From contig CAMWQJ010000005.1 in NCBI GenBank assembly GCA_947176415.1, positions 1 to 64,000 of the forward strand: DNA of 64,000 nucleotides. The letters are read 5' to 3'. The stretch comes from an uncultured Ruminococcus sp. Lineage in GTDB: Bacteria; Bacillota; Clostridia; Oscillospirales; Ruminococcaceae. The notes below the pieces were generated by a model. The model was not told the DNA's origin. It made no database searches and saw nothing but the letters and a program-made list of their open reading frames with translations. Positions 41,441 through 50,011 of the stretch are shown here, one piece after another. The position numbers and the translations under genes were made by a program. Numbering within the stretch: the first letter of the stretch is position 1; every line of letters begins with the position of its first letter.

Positions 41441-42826
41441 TTATTTTATAAGCCGTCCAAGTACAGCCCAGTTCATAGAATCTGTTATCTCGACATCAAC
41501 AAACTGTCCGATAAGCGAACTTTCGCCCTCAAATTCCACTATTATAAATTCGTCGCTTTTTCCTGTCAGAAATCCGCCATGCTTTTTTGAAACACCGTCC
41601 GCAAGCACACGCATTTTCCTCCCTACAAATCTTTTATAATTCTCCGTCGATATTTCCCTTTGGGTTTCAAGCAGTCTGCGCATTCTCTCGCTCTTTGTAC
41701 TTTCGGGTGTTATATCTTCCATTTCAGAAGCCTTTGTGCCTGTCCGCCTTGAGTAAATAAACGAATATATGTTATCATATTTAACACGCTTTATAAGGTC
41801 TGCCGTTGCATTAAATTCCTCGTCGGTTTCGTTTGGAAAACCTACTATAATATCCGTAGTAAGTGAAAAATCGGGAGATTTCCGTCTAATATAGTCAACC
41901 GTTTCAAGATACTTTTCTATTGTATAACGCCTGTTCATTCTTTCGAGAACTGTATTGCTACCGCTCTGTACAGGCAGATGTAAATGCTTTGCCACCTTGT
42001 CGCACTCAAATATTGCGTCTATTAGGTCGTGCGTTGCGTCTTTAGGGTGAGAGGACATAAATCTTATTATAAAATCCCCGTCAATTTTATTTAGCATTCT
42101 CAATAGTTCCGGAAAATCAACCGCACCGCCGAGGTCTTTTCCATACGAATTGACATTCTGTCCGAGTAGCATTATTTCTTTATAGCCGTCTTTCACAAGA
42201 CTTTCGACCTCGCTGTATATATCATGCGGACTTCTGCTTCGTTCACGCCCTCTGACATACGGCACAATACAGTACGTACAGAAGTTATTACACCCGAACA
42301 TTATCGGCACGGAGGCTTTAAAGGTGCTTTCCCTTATCTGTGCGACGTTCTCCGAAAAGTCGTCATATTCGCCTATGTCGCATGAAAACTTCCTGCCCCT
42401 GAGACATTCGAGCAACAGCGACGGCAGAGAATTTATAGCGGACGTTCCCATTACAAAATCAACCTGCGGATATGATTTTCTTATTTTTTCGGCGATATGT
42501 TTCTGTGCCGTCATGCAACCCGCAAGCCCGATAATAAGCGACGGCTTTTCCTCTTTCAGCTTTTTCATACTGCCGACTATTCCAAAAACTCTCTCTTCGG
42601 CACTCTCACGCACTGCACAGGTATTAAGTATTATAATATCGGCTTTTCTTTCGTCAGATGTAAAATCATATCCCAGCTCCGCCAGAATACCTTTTATCTT
42701 TTCGCCGTCCGAGACATTCAGCTGACAGCCGAAACTATGCACATATGCGAATCTGTCCGTTTTTCCGAGAATACGCATTATCTCACTTTTAACCGCACTT
42801 TTTTCACTCAAAACAAAGTCCCTCAC
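41441..42826 (-). CDS. miaB: tRNA-2-methylthio-N6-dimethylallyladenosine synthase
   Basis: Radical SAM enzyme that methylthiolates the isopentenyl-A37 made by MiaA. The 461-residue protein has the N-terminal cluster cysteines (HSFGCQLN, LNTCAVRES, GLAGCMTA), the radical SAM motif CNNFCTYC, and a C-terminal TRAM domain (about 395-460). First gene of a long minus-strand run, with its own strong promoter. The start is uncertain: GTG at 42824-42826, or a TTG at 42809-42811 which has GAGGG at better spacing. Confidence 0.95.
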   Translation of the reverse strand: MRDFVLSEKSAVKSEIMRILGKTDRFAYVHSFGCQLNVSDGEKIKGILAELGYDFTSDERKADIIILNTCAVRESAEERVFGIVGSMKKLKEEKPSLIIGLAGCMTAQKHIAEKIRKSYPQVDFVMGTSAINSLPSLLLECLRGRKFSCDIGEYDDFSENVAQIRESTFKASVPIMFGCNNFCTYCIVPYVRGRERSRSPHDIYSEVESLVKDGYKEIMLLGQNVNSYGKDLGGAVDFPELLRMLNKIDGDFIIRFMSSHPKDATHDLIDAIFECDKVAKHLHLPVQSGSNTVLERMNRRYTIEKYLETVDYIRRKSPDFSLTTDIIVGFPNETDEEFNATADLIKRVKYDNIYSFIYSRRTGTKASEMEDITPESTKSERMRRLLETQREISTENYKRFVGRKMRVLADGVSKKHGGFLTGKSDEFIIVEFEGESSLIGQFVDVEITDSMNWAVLGRLIK

Positions 42827-42853
42827 ATTCGGTAAAAAATCATATTATATGTT

Positions 42854-42882
42854 ATTATAACACAGATTGAAAAATTTTTCAA
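42854..42882 (-). promoter_or_regulatory. Promoter of miaB with a 16-base palindrome
   Basis: On the minus strand TTGAAA (42877-42882), a 17-base spacer and TATAAT (42854-42859) with an upstream TG. The -35 box is part of a perfect palindrome, TTGAAAAATTTTTCAA (42867-42882), a possible operator for control of the 22-kb operon. Confidence 0.75.
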
Positions 42883-43011
42883 GTATGAATACCAGTTTTC
42901 ACATAATTTTCCGTAAGTTCAAAAAAATCCATATGCACATTACACAAATATAACAGCGGTATTTTGTGCAGTGATACAAAAATTTATTTTTCCGTCGGTA
43001 AAAAGGAAAAA

Positions 43012-43032
43012 AGGACGGCTTATTTCCGTCCT
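43012..43032 (-). terminator. Second terminator after the double pectate lyase gene
   Basis: AGGACGG (43012-43018) and CCGTCCT (43026-43032), 7-base stem, followed on the minus strand by TTTTTTCC. The rest of the gap up to miaB (42883-43011) shows nothing recognisable. Confidence 0.7.
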
Positions 43033-43046
43033 GAACACACGAAAAA

Positions 43047-43066
43047 AGGAACTCACAAGAGTTCCT
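43047..43066 (-). terminator. First terminator after the double pectate lyase gene
   Basis: AGGAACTC (43047-43054) and GAGTTCCT (43059-43066) with a 4-base loop, followed on the minus strand by TTTTTTCG. Confidence 0.85.
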
Positions 43067-43109
43067 CTTTTCTTTATATCATTATATTTGAGGGAGTCTG
43101 TATTTTAAA

Positions 43110-46100
43110 TTACTGACTGATGTTGTCGAGTTCTGCCGATGTCATCGGGAACTTGTCAGGTGTGATTGTTCTCGACTCAACGTACTGTATAGCGAGTGCG
43201 TCAGTATTCGTTACACCGTCGCCGTCAATAACGTCTGCATTCTTCCTGCCCTGTTCTGAGAGACTGTATCTGTCGGGGTTTGCGTTGGACTGCATGATAA
43301 GTACAGCGTCATTTATATTTACTTCCTTGTCATTGTCAGCATCACCCCATACAATGTTATCCTCAACTGAAGGCTTTATAGTTGTTGTTGTATCCTGCGG
43401 AGTATCGCCGTCTGCACTGTAAACCATATAGAAGAGGTTAGCCGTATCAGCCTTTGCAACCGTGTGACTTCCTGCGGAGAGGTCTACTGTTATAATGCCG
43501 TCGCCTGAAGATGTGTACTTTTTGCCGTCAATCTTGATTGTTGCATTTGCCTCAGCGAATACAAGCGTAATCTTGCCTGCCGACGAAGCGTTGAAAGTAA
43601 TGCTTGTGGCACTTTCCATTTTGAGACATTGCGTGAGATTAAGACCGTTGTAACTTACACTGCCCTTTGATGTAGAGAGATTGCCCGTAATCGTGTAGAA
43701 GTCACTTGAAGTACCGTTTTTTGTGAAGTCGTGTACATAACCGCCTGCAACAACCGTGCTTCCGCCACCCTTTGTCGTGGTGGTTGTCGTTTGTGCGGGC
43801 TTCTGCGTAGAAGCAGTAGTCTGTGTTGAGGGGGTAGTACCCTGTGAGCTACCGCTGATTTTGGTGTTGTCCATGCAACCGCCGTAAGCCTCAAACTCAG
43901 AATTGAGAGCCGTATAAAGTGCCTCGCCTGTTGCCTCGATAAGTTTGTAATTTCCTGAAGGAATATATGAGAGTGAAGAATTTGTATCAAAATCGGAGTA
44001 TTTGTTGTTGTTAGCTACCTTTTCGCTTCTGCTCGAAACGTCTACGCCCTGATATTTAGCGTTCTTTTTAAGGCTTATACGTGCATCGTTGTAGCTCTTG
44101 AACACACCGCCTGAGCCTGCGTCAAGTACAGGGTCTTTACACTGATTTACATAAGCATTGTACTCAGAGAAGATATAAGAGTTAGCCCTTACGCTTGTAC
44201 AGTAGCTTGACTGTCCGTCAAATACGTTGTTGTACATATGGATATTAGCCTGACGTGCGAGAGGTCCTCTTGATTCGCAGTTCTTCCAGTAGTTGTGGTG
44301 GAATGAAATATTGTACTGGAGACTTGTATCACCTGAACCTACAAGGTTAGTCTTATGGTAGCCCTCATAGTAGCAATAACTGTTTGTGAAATACTGTCCA
44401 CGCTTGAAGTCGCAAGCACCGTCGCCCTCTGATTTGTCAGACTCAGCAGGATTTGCAATGTGCGGTACATAGAACTCACAGTTATGAATCCAGCATCTTT
44501 CAACGGACGCAGTAATCTTTGCACTGCTTCCTGAACCCTCCTGTACGCCTTCCATGCCTACACAATCTTCGGGAACATTTCTGAATGCAATATTTCTTAC
44601 TTCAAAACTCTTGCCGAGTTCAGGAGCAGAAGACTCGCACATAAAGTGGAATCCCCAGCCATTTACAGTAGCGTCAGCACCTACACCCTCGATTGTGATG
44701 TCCTTACCTGAACGCATTCTTGCCATACCGCCGTTATCGCCCTTTGTGCCACCCATATCTACAGAGTCAAATACCGTTACGCCCTCAGGAGCAGAAACAT
44801 TTCCTACAATTCTTATAACGAGCGGTGTGCCGTCCTTAGCAAGTTTCTTGATAATGTCCTGATTGGTGTTAGCTGTACCGCCGTTAGAGTTCTTGCCGTT
44901 GCCTGTGTCCTGACCAACCGAGTTGAGAATATTTCCTATACCCTTAACTGTTGTGCCGTCCTTTGAAGTAACGGAAACAGTGTTTTTATTTTCTTCTGTA
45001 ACATAAATAATCTTAGCATTTGCCTTGAGTTCGCCGTTGTCGTTGTAAGCACCTACGCCGTCGGTGTAGTTATAATGTGCATAGCCCGACCTGTCCTGCT
45101 GACCTACAACAATACCACTCTGCTTTACTTCGCCCTTGGAAGTCGTAACGGTAATTGTATAAGTACCTGCCTTGAGTCCGAGGAGGTCAACACGCACACC
45201 GCCGTCAACGTCTCTTACGAGATACTGGAGGTCTTCGCCTTTGAGTGAACCGCTTGAAGCACCTGAATAGGATACGCCTGTAACATCAGCATCTTTTATG
45301 CCTGAAAGTCCGAGATAAGCCATTTCATTCCAGCCACCCGAATACTCAACCTTTATGCCTGCCGGAGTTACTGCCGGAGTGGACGGCTTAGCGGTTGTAA
45401 CTGTTGTCTGTGCAGGAGTCTGTGTCTGCTGTGGAGTTGTGTTTGTAACAACCGGCTGTGCTGAACCCGTTACCGAGCCACCGCCTATTGAAACAATTTT
45501 ATCGTCATATGCAACAAGTGCATCTTTAAGTTTCTGGTCTACTGTATAGCTTTCGTCGTCAGCTGATGAGAAAGTCCATTTAAAATCACCGCCGTCAACA
45601 CGTCCTGCACCTGCCGTTACAATTGCGGGAACGTCCTTGGCATTGTCGGGTGTATAGCTGTACATAATGTCAGACGTATCGAAATTGTTGTAAGTAGTTC
45701 TGTATTTGTTATCCTTATCAGCCACCTTGCAGGTTACACTTGACGGAATTTTTTCATTTCTTGATGATGCCTCGTATGCGTCAAAATCAACATTGTTGTC
45801 CTGATATTTAATGTAGCCTTTACCGCCGTCAACAATGTTTCCGAATGACTTTATAATACCTCCGCATTCACTTGAGAATGTAGGCTGATTGCCGTTTGCA
45901 ACATCTGAACCCTGCATAGAAATCAGCATGGGATATTTGCAGTTTCTGAAATAGTTGTTTTCAGAAAAACATGAAGCACCAAGTGTAACACCTATACCAT
46001 ATTTGGCATTGCCGTCAAAATAGTTGTTGTAGCTGTGAACCGTACAGGTTCTGATTCTCGGGTGGCGTGAATCGGAGTGGTCATACCAGTTGTGATGATA

Positions 46101-47135
46101 TGTAACGTAGTTTTCTTCCTTTTCAGACTTCATGCCCTGAAGATTGCACTTGCCGTTATCAAAGAAGTGATTATAGGAGTGAGTTACATAGGAAGAAGTT
46201 TTTGTATCAAGTGCGCCGTCGCCTTTTACCTGGTCGGCATCTGAACCTGCGTCGCCGTAGAAGAAATCACAGTTATGTACCCATACGTGGTCATTGCCCT
46301 GCTGGAGTCCGCAGTTATCACCCTCACTGCTGTTGCAGTTCATGAATCCAATGTTTCTTACTTCAACGTTTGAGGAATTTTTCATTACAAGACCGAATCC
46401 GTTGAATGTTGTATCATTGCCGATACCCTCAACTGTAAGTCCGCACGTTGCAGTGTCTACCATAAGGTCGCCTTTGTCCATGTCGGCAGGGTCTGTGATG
46501 TTTCCGATAAATCTGATTGCAACAGGGGGAGCGGACTTATTGCTTTTAAGGTTTGTAATGATATTCTGTATACCTTTAATAGTAGTTGCATTTCCCTTCT
46601 TATCGGGGAGTGAAACGCTTACACTGTCCTTTGTTTCTTCCGTAACGTAGATAACAACAGCATTTGATTTAAGCGTGCCGTCCTCATTGTAAGCACCTGA
46701 AGATGTGCCGTTTACGAATCCGAATCCTGAACGGTCATGAGCCGTTACAGTAGCATTAGCCTCTGCCGAAGCCGAAGTATCCTCACTGCCGTTTACAACG
46801 GGAACAACTTTCATCGTATGCTTGCCAGCCTTGAGACCTACTGCGTCTGCTCTCATGTAATCCGAATATTTTCTTATAAGCATTGAGTCAATCTGTACGC
46901 CGTCAACATAAACATTATAGCCAGTAGCACCCGAAACGTGTGCCCATGTAATATACATACCCTCGGCATAGCCTGTTGCCTGTGATATGCTTAAAGCTGA
47001 AACAGCCGAAGCCGTCAGCTGATTTCCGCCCTGAACGTATACAGGAGCGTTTATTACTGCTGACATTGCTGTTACAGACATTACAGCAGATGCAAGAACT
47101 GCTGTGACACGTCTTTTCATGACTTTGTTTTTCAT
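43110..47135 (-). CDS. Secreted double-domain pectate lyase (PL1-PL1) with dockerin
   Basis: A 1341-residue cellulosomal enzyme. Order: signal peptide (about 1-43); Fn3-like domain (about 45-132); first PL1 beta-helix (about 138-545) with the catalytic arginine motif RHPRIR at 357-362; Thr/Pro/Gln linker; an Ig-like domain (about 595-680); second PL1 domain (about 685-1115) with RGPLAR; linker; a beta-rich domain resembling glycan-associated modules (about 1160-1255); and a dockerin at the end (GDADNDKEVNINDAVLIMQ and the second loop NADVIDGDGVTNTDALA). Both catalytic halves start with similar DRSG...GAYN..G.L...A..IYVTEE segments, so they arose by duplication. Two lyase domains may act on different pectin substitution levels. 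It has its own promoter and tandem terminators. Confidence 0.9.
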   Translation of the reverse strand: MKNKVMKRRVTAVLASAVMSVTAMSAVINAPVYVQGGNQLTASAVSALSISQATGYAEGMYITWAHVSGATGYNVYVDGVQIDSMLIRKYSDYMRADAVGLKAGKHTMKVVPVVNGSEDTSASAEANATVTAHDRSGFGFVNGTSSGAYNEDGTLKSNAVVIYVTEETKDSVSVSLPDKKGNATTIKGIQNIITNLKSNKSAPPVAIRFIGNITDPADMDKGDLMVDTATCGLTVEGIGNDTTFNGFGLVMKNSSNVEVRNIGFMNCNSSEGDNCGLQQGNDHVWVHNCDFFYGDAGSDADQVKGDGALDTKTSSYVTHSYNHFFDNGKCNLQGMKSEKEENYVTYHHNWYDHSDSRHPRIRTCTVHSYNNYFDGNAKYGIGVTLGASCFSENNYFRNCKYPMLISMQGSDVANGNQPTFSSECGGIIKSFGNIVDGGKGYIKYQDNNVDFDAYEASSRNEKIPSSVTCKVADKDNKYRTTYNNFDTSDIMYSYTPDNAKDVPAIVTAGAGRVDGGDFKWTFSSADDESYTVDQKLKDALVAYDDKIVSIGGGSVTGSAQPVVTNTTPQQTQTPAQTTVTTAKPSTPAVTPAGIKVEYSGGWNEMAYLGLSGIKDADVTGVSYSGASSGSLKGEDLQYLVRDVDGGVRVDLLGLKAGTYTITVTTSKGEVKQSGIVVGQQDRSGYAHYNYTDGVGAYNDNGELKANAKIIYVTEENKNTVSVTSKDGTTVKGIGNILNSVGQDTGNGKNSNGGTANTNQDIIKKLAKDGTPLVIRIVGNVSAPEGVTVFDSVDMGGTKGDNGGMARMRSGKDITIEGVGADATVNGWGFHFMCESSAPELGKSFEVRNIAFRNVPEDCVGMEGVQEGSGSSAKITASVERCWIHNCEFYVPHIANPAESDKSEGDGACDFKRGQYFTNSYCYYEGYHKTNLVGSGDTSLQYNISFHHNYWKNCESRGPLARQANIHMYNNVFDGQSSYCTSVRANSYIFSEYNAYVNQCKDPVLDAGSGGVFKSYNDARISLKKNAKYQGVDVSSRSEKVANNNKYSDFDTNSSLSYIPSGNYKLIEATGEALYTALNSEFEAYGGCMDNTKISGSSQGTTPSTQTTASTQKPAQTTTTTTKGGGSTVVAGGYVHDFTKNGTSSDFYTITGNLSTSKGSVSYNGLNLTQCLKMESATSITFNASSAGKITLVFAEANATIKIDGKKYTSSGDGIITVDLSAGSHTVAKADTANLFYMVYSADGDTPQDTTTTIKPSVEDNIVWGDADNDKEVNINDAVLIMQSNANPDRYSLSEQGRKNADVIDGDGVTNTDALAIQYVESRTITPDKFPMTSAELDNISQ

Positions 47136-47223
47136 TTTAAGTTTCCTCCATAAAATATAATGATAATAAAATTACGTTGCAACCCTTTGTGCAACTTCCG
47201 CACTTTGTTTTTCCATTGTTTAT

Positions 47224-47252
47224 ATTATACTGTAAAATTTTCATAATTTCAA
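47224..47252 (-). promoter_or_regulatory. Promoter of the double pectate lyase gene
   Basis: On the minus strand TTGAAA (47247-47252), a 17-base spacer and TATAAT (47224-47229). The leader of about 82 bases contains a GTTGCA/TGCAAC inverted repeat (47176-47181 and 47190-47195). The gap continues to 47402 and holds an inverted repeat at 47280-47312. Confidence 0.72.
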
Positions 47253-47279
47253 TGATGTATAGTACTGATTAACTGATAT

Positions 47280-47312
47280 TTTGTGCTTTTATTGTGATTA
47301 AACCTGCACAAA
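47280..47312. promoter_or_regulatory. Inverted repeat upstream of the double pectate lyase promoter
   Basis: TTTGTGC (47280-47286) and GCACAAA (47306-47312), 19 bases apart, lie about 28 bases upstream of the -35 box, where an activator would bind. The factor is unknown. Confidence 0.3.
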
Positions 47313-47402
47313 TAATCAATATTATTAAATCTTTCGGAATTTTGTATTATATTTATATTATAATAGTATATAAAGTTTTTTGAAAATTTTCAGAAAAAGC
47401 CC

Positions 47403-47431
47403 TTGACAAAAACGGAATAATATGCTATAAT
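47403..47431 (+). promoter_or_regulatory. Consensus promoter of the rpmG-secE-nusG-rplKA operon
   Basis: TTGACA (47403-47408), 17 bases, TATAAT (47426-47431), with TG in the extended -10 position: a perfect match to the sigma-A consensus, as expected for ribosomal genes. The leader of about 100 bases holds a small CTCCG/CGGAG hairpin. Confidence 0.85.
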
Positions 47432-47533
47432 AGTTTCACCTCGTTGAAGGTCTATTTTTTTGCATCATACGAGGGAGGCAAACAACCTATCTCCGTTATC
47501 TGCGGAGTAAGTATTAATTCAGGAGGTGCCGAT

Positions 47534-47683
47534 ATGAGAGTAAAGGTTACTTTAGCATGCACAGAATGCAAGCAGAGAAATTATGTTTCTAAGAAAAACA
47601 AGAAGAATGACCCTGACAGACTTGAAATGAATAAACACTGCAAGTTCTGCCGTAAACATACTCTTCACAAAGAAACAAAGTAA
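47534..47683 (+). CDS. rpmG: 50S ribosomal protein L33
   Basis: A 49-residue ribosomal protein of the zinc-binding L33 type: it has two CxxC pairs ([10 protein letters not shown] and HCKFCRKHT), so translation depends on zinc loading here. The start is the ATG at 47534, seven bases after AGGAGG. It opens the operon with secE and nusG, the usual Firmicutes order. Confidence 0.96.
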   Translation: MRVKVTLACTECKQRNYVSKKNKKNDPDRLEMNKHCKFCRKHTLHKETK

Positions 47684-47701
47684 TCGGAAGGAGTTTTTCT
47701 G

Positions 47702-48001
47702 ATGGCTAAGGAAAAGGAAAATACAGCTCCCGAAAAGAAAAAGGCTGAAAAAGAAGAGAAATCTTCCAAAAAGACAGCCGACGCCAAGGCAGACAAGAAA
47801 AAGTCTGAAAAGAAAGAAAAGGGAAAAATCGGAAAGTGGTTTCACGACCTGAAAGTTGAATTTAAAAAGGTGGTATGGCCGACAAAAACAACTGTTGTAA
47901 CGAATACTTCCGTTGTTGTCGCCGTTGTTGCACTCTCCGCCGTCCTCGTCGGTCTTCTTGACGAAGGATTCCTTGCTCTGCTCAGACTTATCTACCATTA
48001 A
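47702..48001 (+). CDS. secE: Protein translocase subunit SecE
   Basis: Membrane subunit of the SecYEG channel. The 99-residue product has a long Lys/Glu-rich N-terminal extension (about 1-40), the conserved amphipathic helix GKWFHDLKVEFKKVVWPTK and one membrane helix at the C-terminus (about 63-90). The first 40 residues are more charged than the typical 60-residue SecE. It lies between rpmG and nusG with 18- and 31-base gaps. Confidence 0.93.
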   Translation: MAKEKENTAPEKKKAEKEEKSSKKTADAKADKKKSEKKEKGKIGKWFHDLKVEFKKVVWPTKTTVVTNTSVVVAVVALSAVLVGLLDEGFLALLRLIYH

Positions 48002-48032
48002 TCAGTACGGAATCTATTTAAGGAGGATTGTT

Positions 48033-48560
48033 ATGTCCGAATCAGCTAAGTGGTATGTTATTCATACCTATTCGGGTTATGAAAACAAAGTCGCTCAGAA
48101 TATTGAAAAGGTTACCGAAAACCGCAAGCTTCATGAGCTAATCCACGAAGTCAGAGTCCCGACTGAAACGGTTACGGAAATTGCCGACGGAAAAACAAAA
48201 GAGGTAGAACGCAAAACCTACCCCGGCTATGTTCTTGTAAAAATGGTTGTTACTGACGACTCATGGTATGTGGTCAGAAATACCCGTGGCTGTACAGGCT
48301 TTGTTGGTCCTGCTTCAGAACCCACGCCACTCTCGGAAGAAGAAGTCAAGAAACTTTTTGGCATCGATGTCTCTTCTGTTGAGGTTAATTTCAAGGTCGG
48401 CGACAGCGTTCGCATTTCGGGTACGGCTATGGACGGCTTTATCGGAGTTGTTCAGAACATCAATCTTGACGACCGCTCAGTTGACTTGCTCGTCTCTATG
48501 TTCGGTCGTGAAACCCTCACCACCCTGCCGATAAGTCAGGTTGTCATGGCTGAGGATTAA
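48033..48560 (+). CDS. nusG: Transcription termination/antitermination protein NusG
   Basis: Binds RNA polymerase and links it to Rho or the ribosome. The 175-residue protein has the NGN domain beginning WYVIHTYSGYENK with PGYVLVKMVVTDDSWYVVRNTRGCTGFVG, and the KOW domain (RISGTAMDGFIGVVQNI). The start is the ATG at 48033 after AGGAGGATTGTT; the frame is open 120 bases further upstream inside secE, which is ignored. Confidence 0.96.
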   Translation: MSESAKWYVIHTYSGYENKVAQNIEKVTENRKLHELIHEVRVPTETVTEIADGKTKEVERKTYPGYVLVKMVVTDDSWYVVRNTRGCTGFVGPASEPTPLSEEEVKKLFGIDVSSVEVNFKVGDSVRISGTAMDGFIGVVQNINLDDRSVDLLVSMFGRETLTTLPISQVVMAED

Positions 48561-48573
48561 TTCAGGTCAAAAG

Positions 48574-48640
48574 GAAGTTTTATAAGAAAACTTCAGTGGG
48601 AGGGGTAAAATAATTCTTGCCCCGCCATTTACCACATTTA
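48574..48640 (+). promoter_or_regulatory. Probable ribosomal-protein leader before rplK
   Basis: A hairpin (GAAGTTTT, 48574-48581, with AAAACTTC, 48587-48594) is followed by GTGGGAGG (48596-48603) and TACCAC (48630-48635), which can close a larger stem. The same GTGGGAGG...TACCAC pattern occurs before rplA, so it is likely a protein-binding autoregulatory element. Confidence 0.5.
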
Positions 48641-48655
48641 TGGAGGTGCGAATAC

Positions 48656-49081
48656 ATGGCACAGAAAGTAGTTGGCTATATCAAGCTTCAAATCGCAGCA
48701 GGTAAGGCTACACCTGCTCCGCCTGTTGGTCCGGCACTCGGTCAGCACGGCGTAAACATCATGGCATTCACAAAGGAATTCAACGAAAGAACTAAGAACG
48801 ATATCGGAATGATTATCCCTGTCGTTATCACGGTTTACGCAGACCGTTCTTTCTCTTTCATTACCAAGACACCACCGGCAGCAGTTCTTATCAAAAAGGC
48901 TTGCAACATCAACAGCGGTTCAGGCGTTCCGAACAAAACCAAGGTTGCTAACATAACCAAAGAACAGATTCAGAAAATCGCTGAACAGAAAATGCCTGAC
49001 CTCAATGCAGGTTCACTTGAGGCAGCTATGAGCATGATTGCTGGTACAGCTCGTTCAATGGGCGTTGTAGTCGTTGACTAA
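48656..49081 (+). CDS. rplK: 50S ribosomal protein L11
   Basis: Part of the GTPase-associated centre and target of thiostrepton. The 141-residue protein shows [29 protein letters not shown] and the C-terminal RNA-binding domain ending [12 protein letters not shown]. The ATG at 48656 follows GGAGGTGCGAATAC. It is read with nusG and rplA. The Gly-Asn-Asp region [14 protein letters not shown] is standard. Confidence 0.97.
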   Translation: MAQKVVGYIKLQIAAGKATPAPPVGPALGQHGVNIMAFTKEFNERTKNDIGMIIPVVITVYADRSFSFITKTPPAAVLIKKACNINSGSGVPNKTKVANITKEQIQKIAEQKMPDLNAGSLEAAMSMIAGTARSMGVVVVD

Positions 49082-49132
49082 TCAATTTTTTGAATGACGA
49101 AAGGGAATTTTTTCCCGTTCTGACTTCTCATG

Positions 49133-49185
49133 GTGGGAGGAAGATTCCGCTAACCGTTCTGCTATAGGCAGTACGGTATTACCAC
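49133..49185 (+). promoter_or_regulatory. Probable ribosomal-protein leader before rplA
   Basis: GTGGGAGG (49133-49140) and TACCAC (49180-49185) enclose a strong inner hairpin ACCGTTCTGC/GCAGTACGGT with one mismatch. It mirrors the element before rplK. I infer control by L1 or by the L10-type protein, as in other Firmicutes leaders; not shown here. Confidence 0.5.
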
Positions 49186-49204
49186 TTAAACAGGAGGATA
49201 TATA

Positions 49205-49900
49205 ATGAAACACGGCAAAAGATATGTCGACAGTGCTAAAACTGTTGATTATGCAAAGCTTTACGAGTCCACAGAGGCTCTTGACTTAGTATGCCAGAAC
49301 GCAAAGGCTAAGTTTGATGAAACTATTGAAGCACATATCCGTCTCGGCGTTGACTCAAGACACGCTGACCAGCAGGTAAGAGGTGCTGTTGTTCTTCCCA
49401 ACGGAACAGGTAAGAATGTTAGAGTTCTCGTGTTCTGCAAAGAGGACAAGTACGAAGCTGCACAGTCGGCAGGTGCTGACTACGTCGGCGGTATGGATAT
49501 GGTTGAAAAGATTCAGAAAGAAAACTGGCTCGATTTCGACGTTGTTGTTGCTTCTCCCGATATGATGGGACTTGTCGGTCGTCTCGGTAAGATTCTCGGA
49601 CCCCGTGGTCTTATGCCGAACCCCAAGGCAGGTACTGTAACGCCCGACGTTGCAAAGGCTGTATCAGAGGCAAAGGCAGGTAAGATTGAATACCGTCTCG
49701 ACAAGACTAATATCATTCACTGTCCTATCGGCAAGGCATCTTTCGGTGTTGAAAAGCTCGAAGAGAACTTCTCTGTTCTTATGGACGCTATCGTTAAGGC
49801 TAAGCCTGCTGCTGCAAAGGGTACTTATCTCAAGTCCTGCACAGTAGCTTCAACAATGGGTCCTGGAGTACCTGTTGCAACAGTTAAATATGGTGTCTGA
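49205..49900 (+). CDS. rplA: 50S ribosomal protein L1
   Basis: Binds the L1 stalk of 23S rRNA and often represses its own operon. The 231-residue protein has [43 protein letters not shown] and the C-terminal VDAIVKAKP-type pattern. ATG at 49205 after an AGGAGG site. The rplJ and rplL genes that usually follow are not here; the operon ends at the terminator just downstream. Confidence 0.97.
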   Translation: MKHGKRYVDSAKTVDYAKLYESTEALDLVCQNAKAKFDETIEAHIRLGVDSRHADQQVRGAVVLPNGTGKNVRVLVFCKEDKYEAAQSAGADYVGGMDMVEKIQKENWLDFDVVVASPDMMGLVGRLGKILGPRGLMPNPKAGTVTPDVAKAVSEAKAGKIEYRLDKTNIIHCPIGKASFGVEKLEENFSVLMDAIVKAKPAAAKGTYLKSCTVASTMGPGVPVATVKYGV

Positions 49901-49910
49901 AAAGACTTTT

Positions 49911-49941
49911 AAAAGGCGGTTTTTCATAACCGTCTTTTTTT
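49911..49941 (+). terminator. Terminator of the rpmG-rplA operon
   Basis: AAGGCGGTT (49913-49921) and AACCGTCTT (49928-49936) with one G-T pair, followed by TTTTTTA. Confidence 0.85.
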
Positions 49942-49967
49942 ATGCCCTGAAACATAAAAATATGCGA

Positions 49968-49995
49968 ACAAAAAAGGGACTCCGAGGAGTCCCTT
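49968..49995 (-). terminator. Terminator of the GH9-CBM4 gene
   Basis: AAGGGACTC (49974-49982) and GAGTCCCTT (49987-49995), 9-base stem and 4-base loop, followed on the minus strand by TTTTTTGT. Confidence 0.87.
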
Positions 49996-50011
49996 AAATT
50001 TGATTTATTGA

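Noticed and set aside
43110-47135. CRISPR-like or tandem DNA repeat in the double pectate lyase
   Set aside because: The repetition is between protein domains hundreds of residues apart; no short, evenly spaced direct repeats.
47432-47533. tRNA gene in the rpmG-secE region, as in some bacteria (tRNA-Trp)
   Set aside because: No cloverleaf or TTC arm is visible in the rpmG leader or the 18-base rpmG-secE gap.
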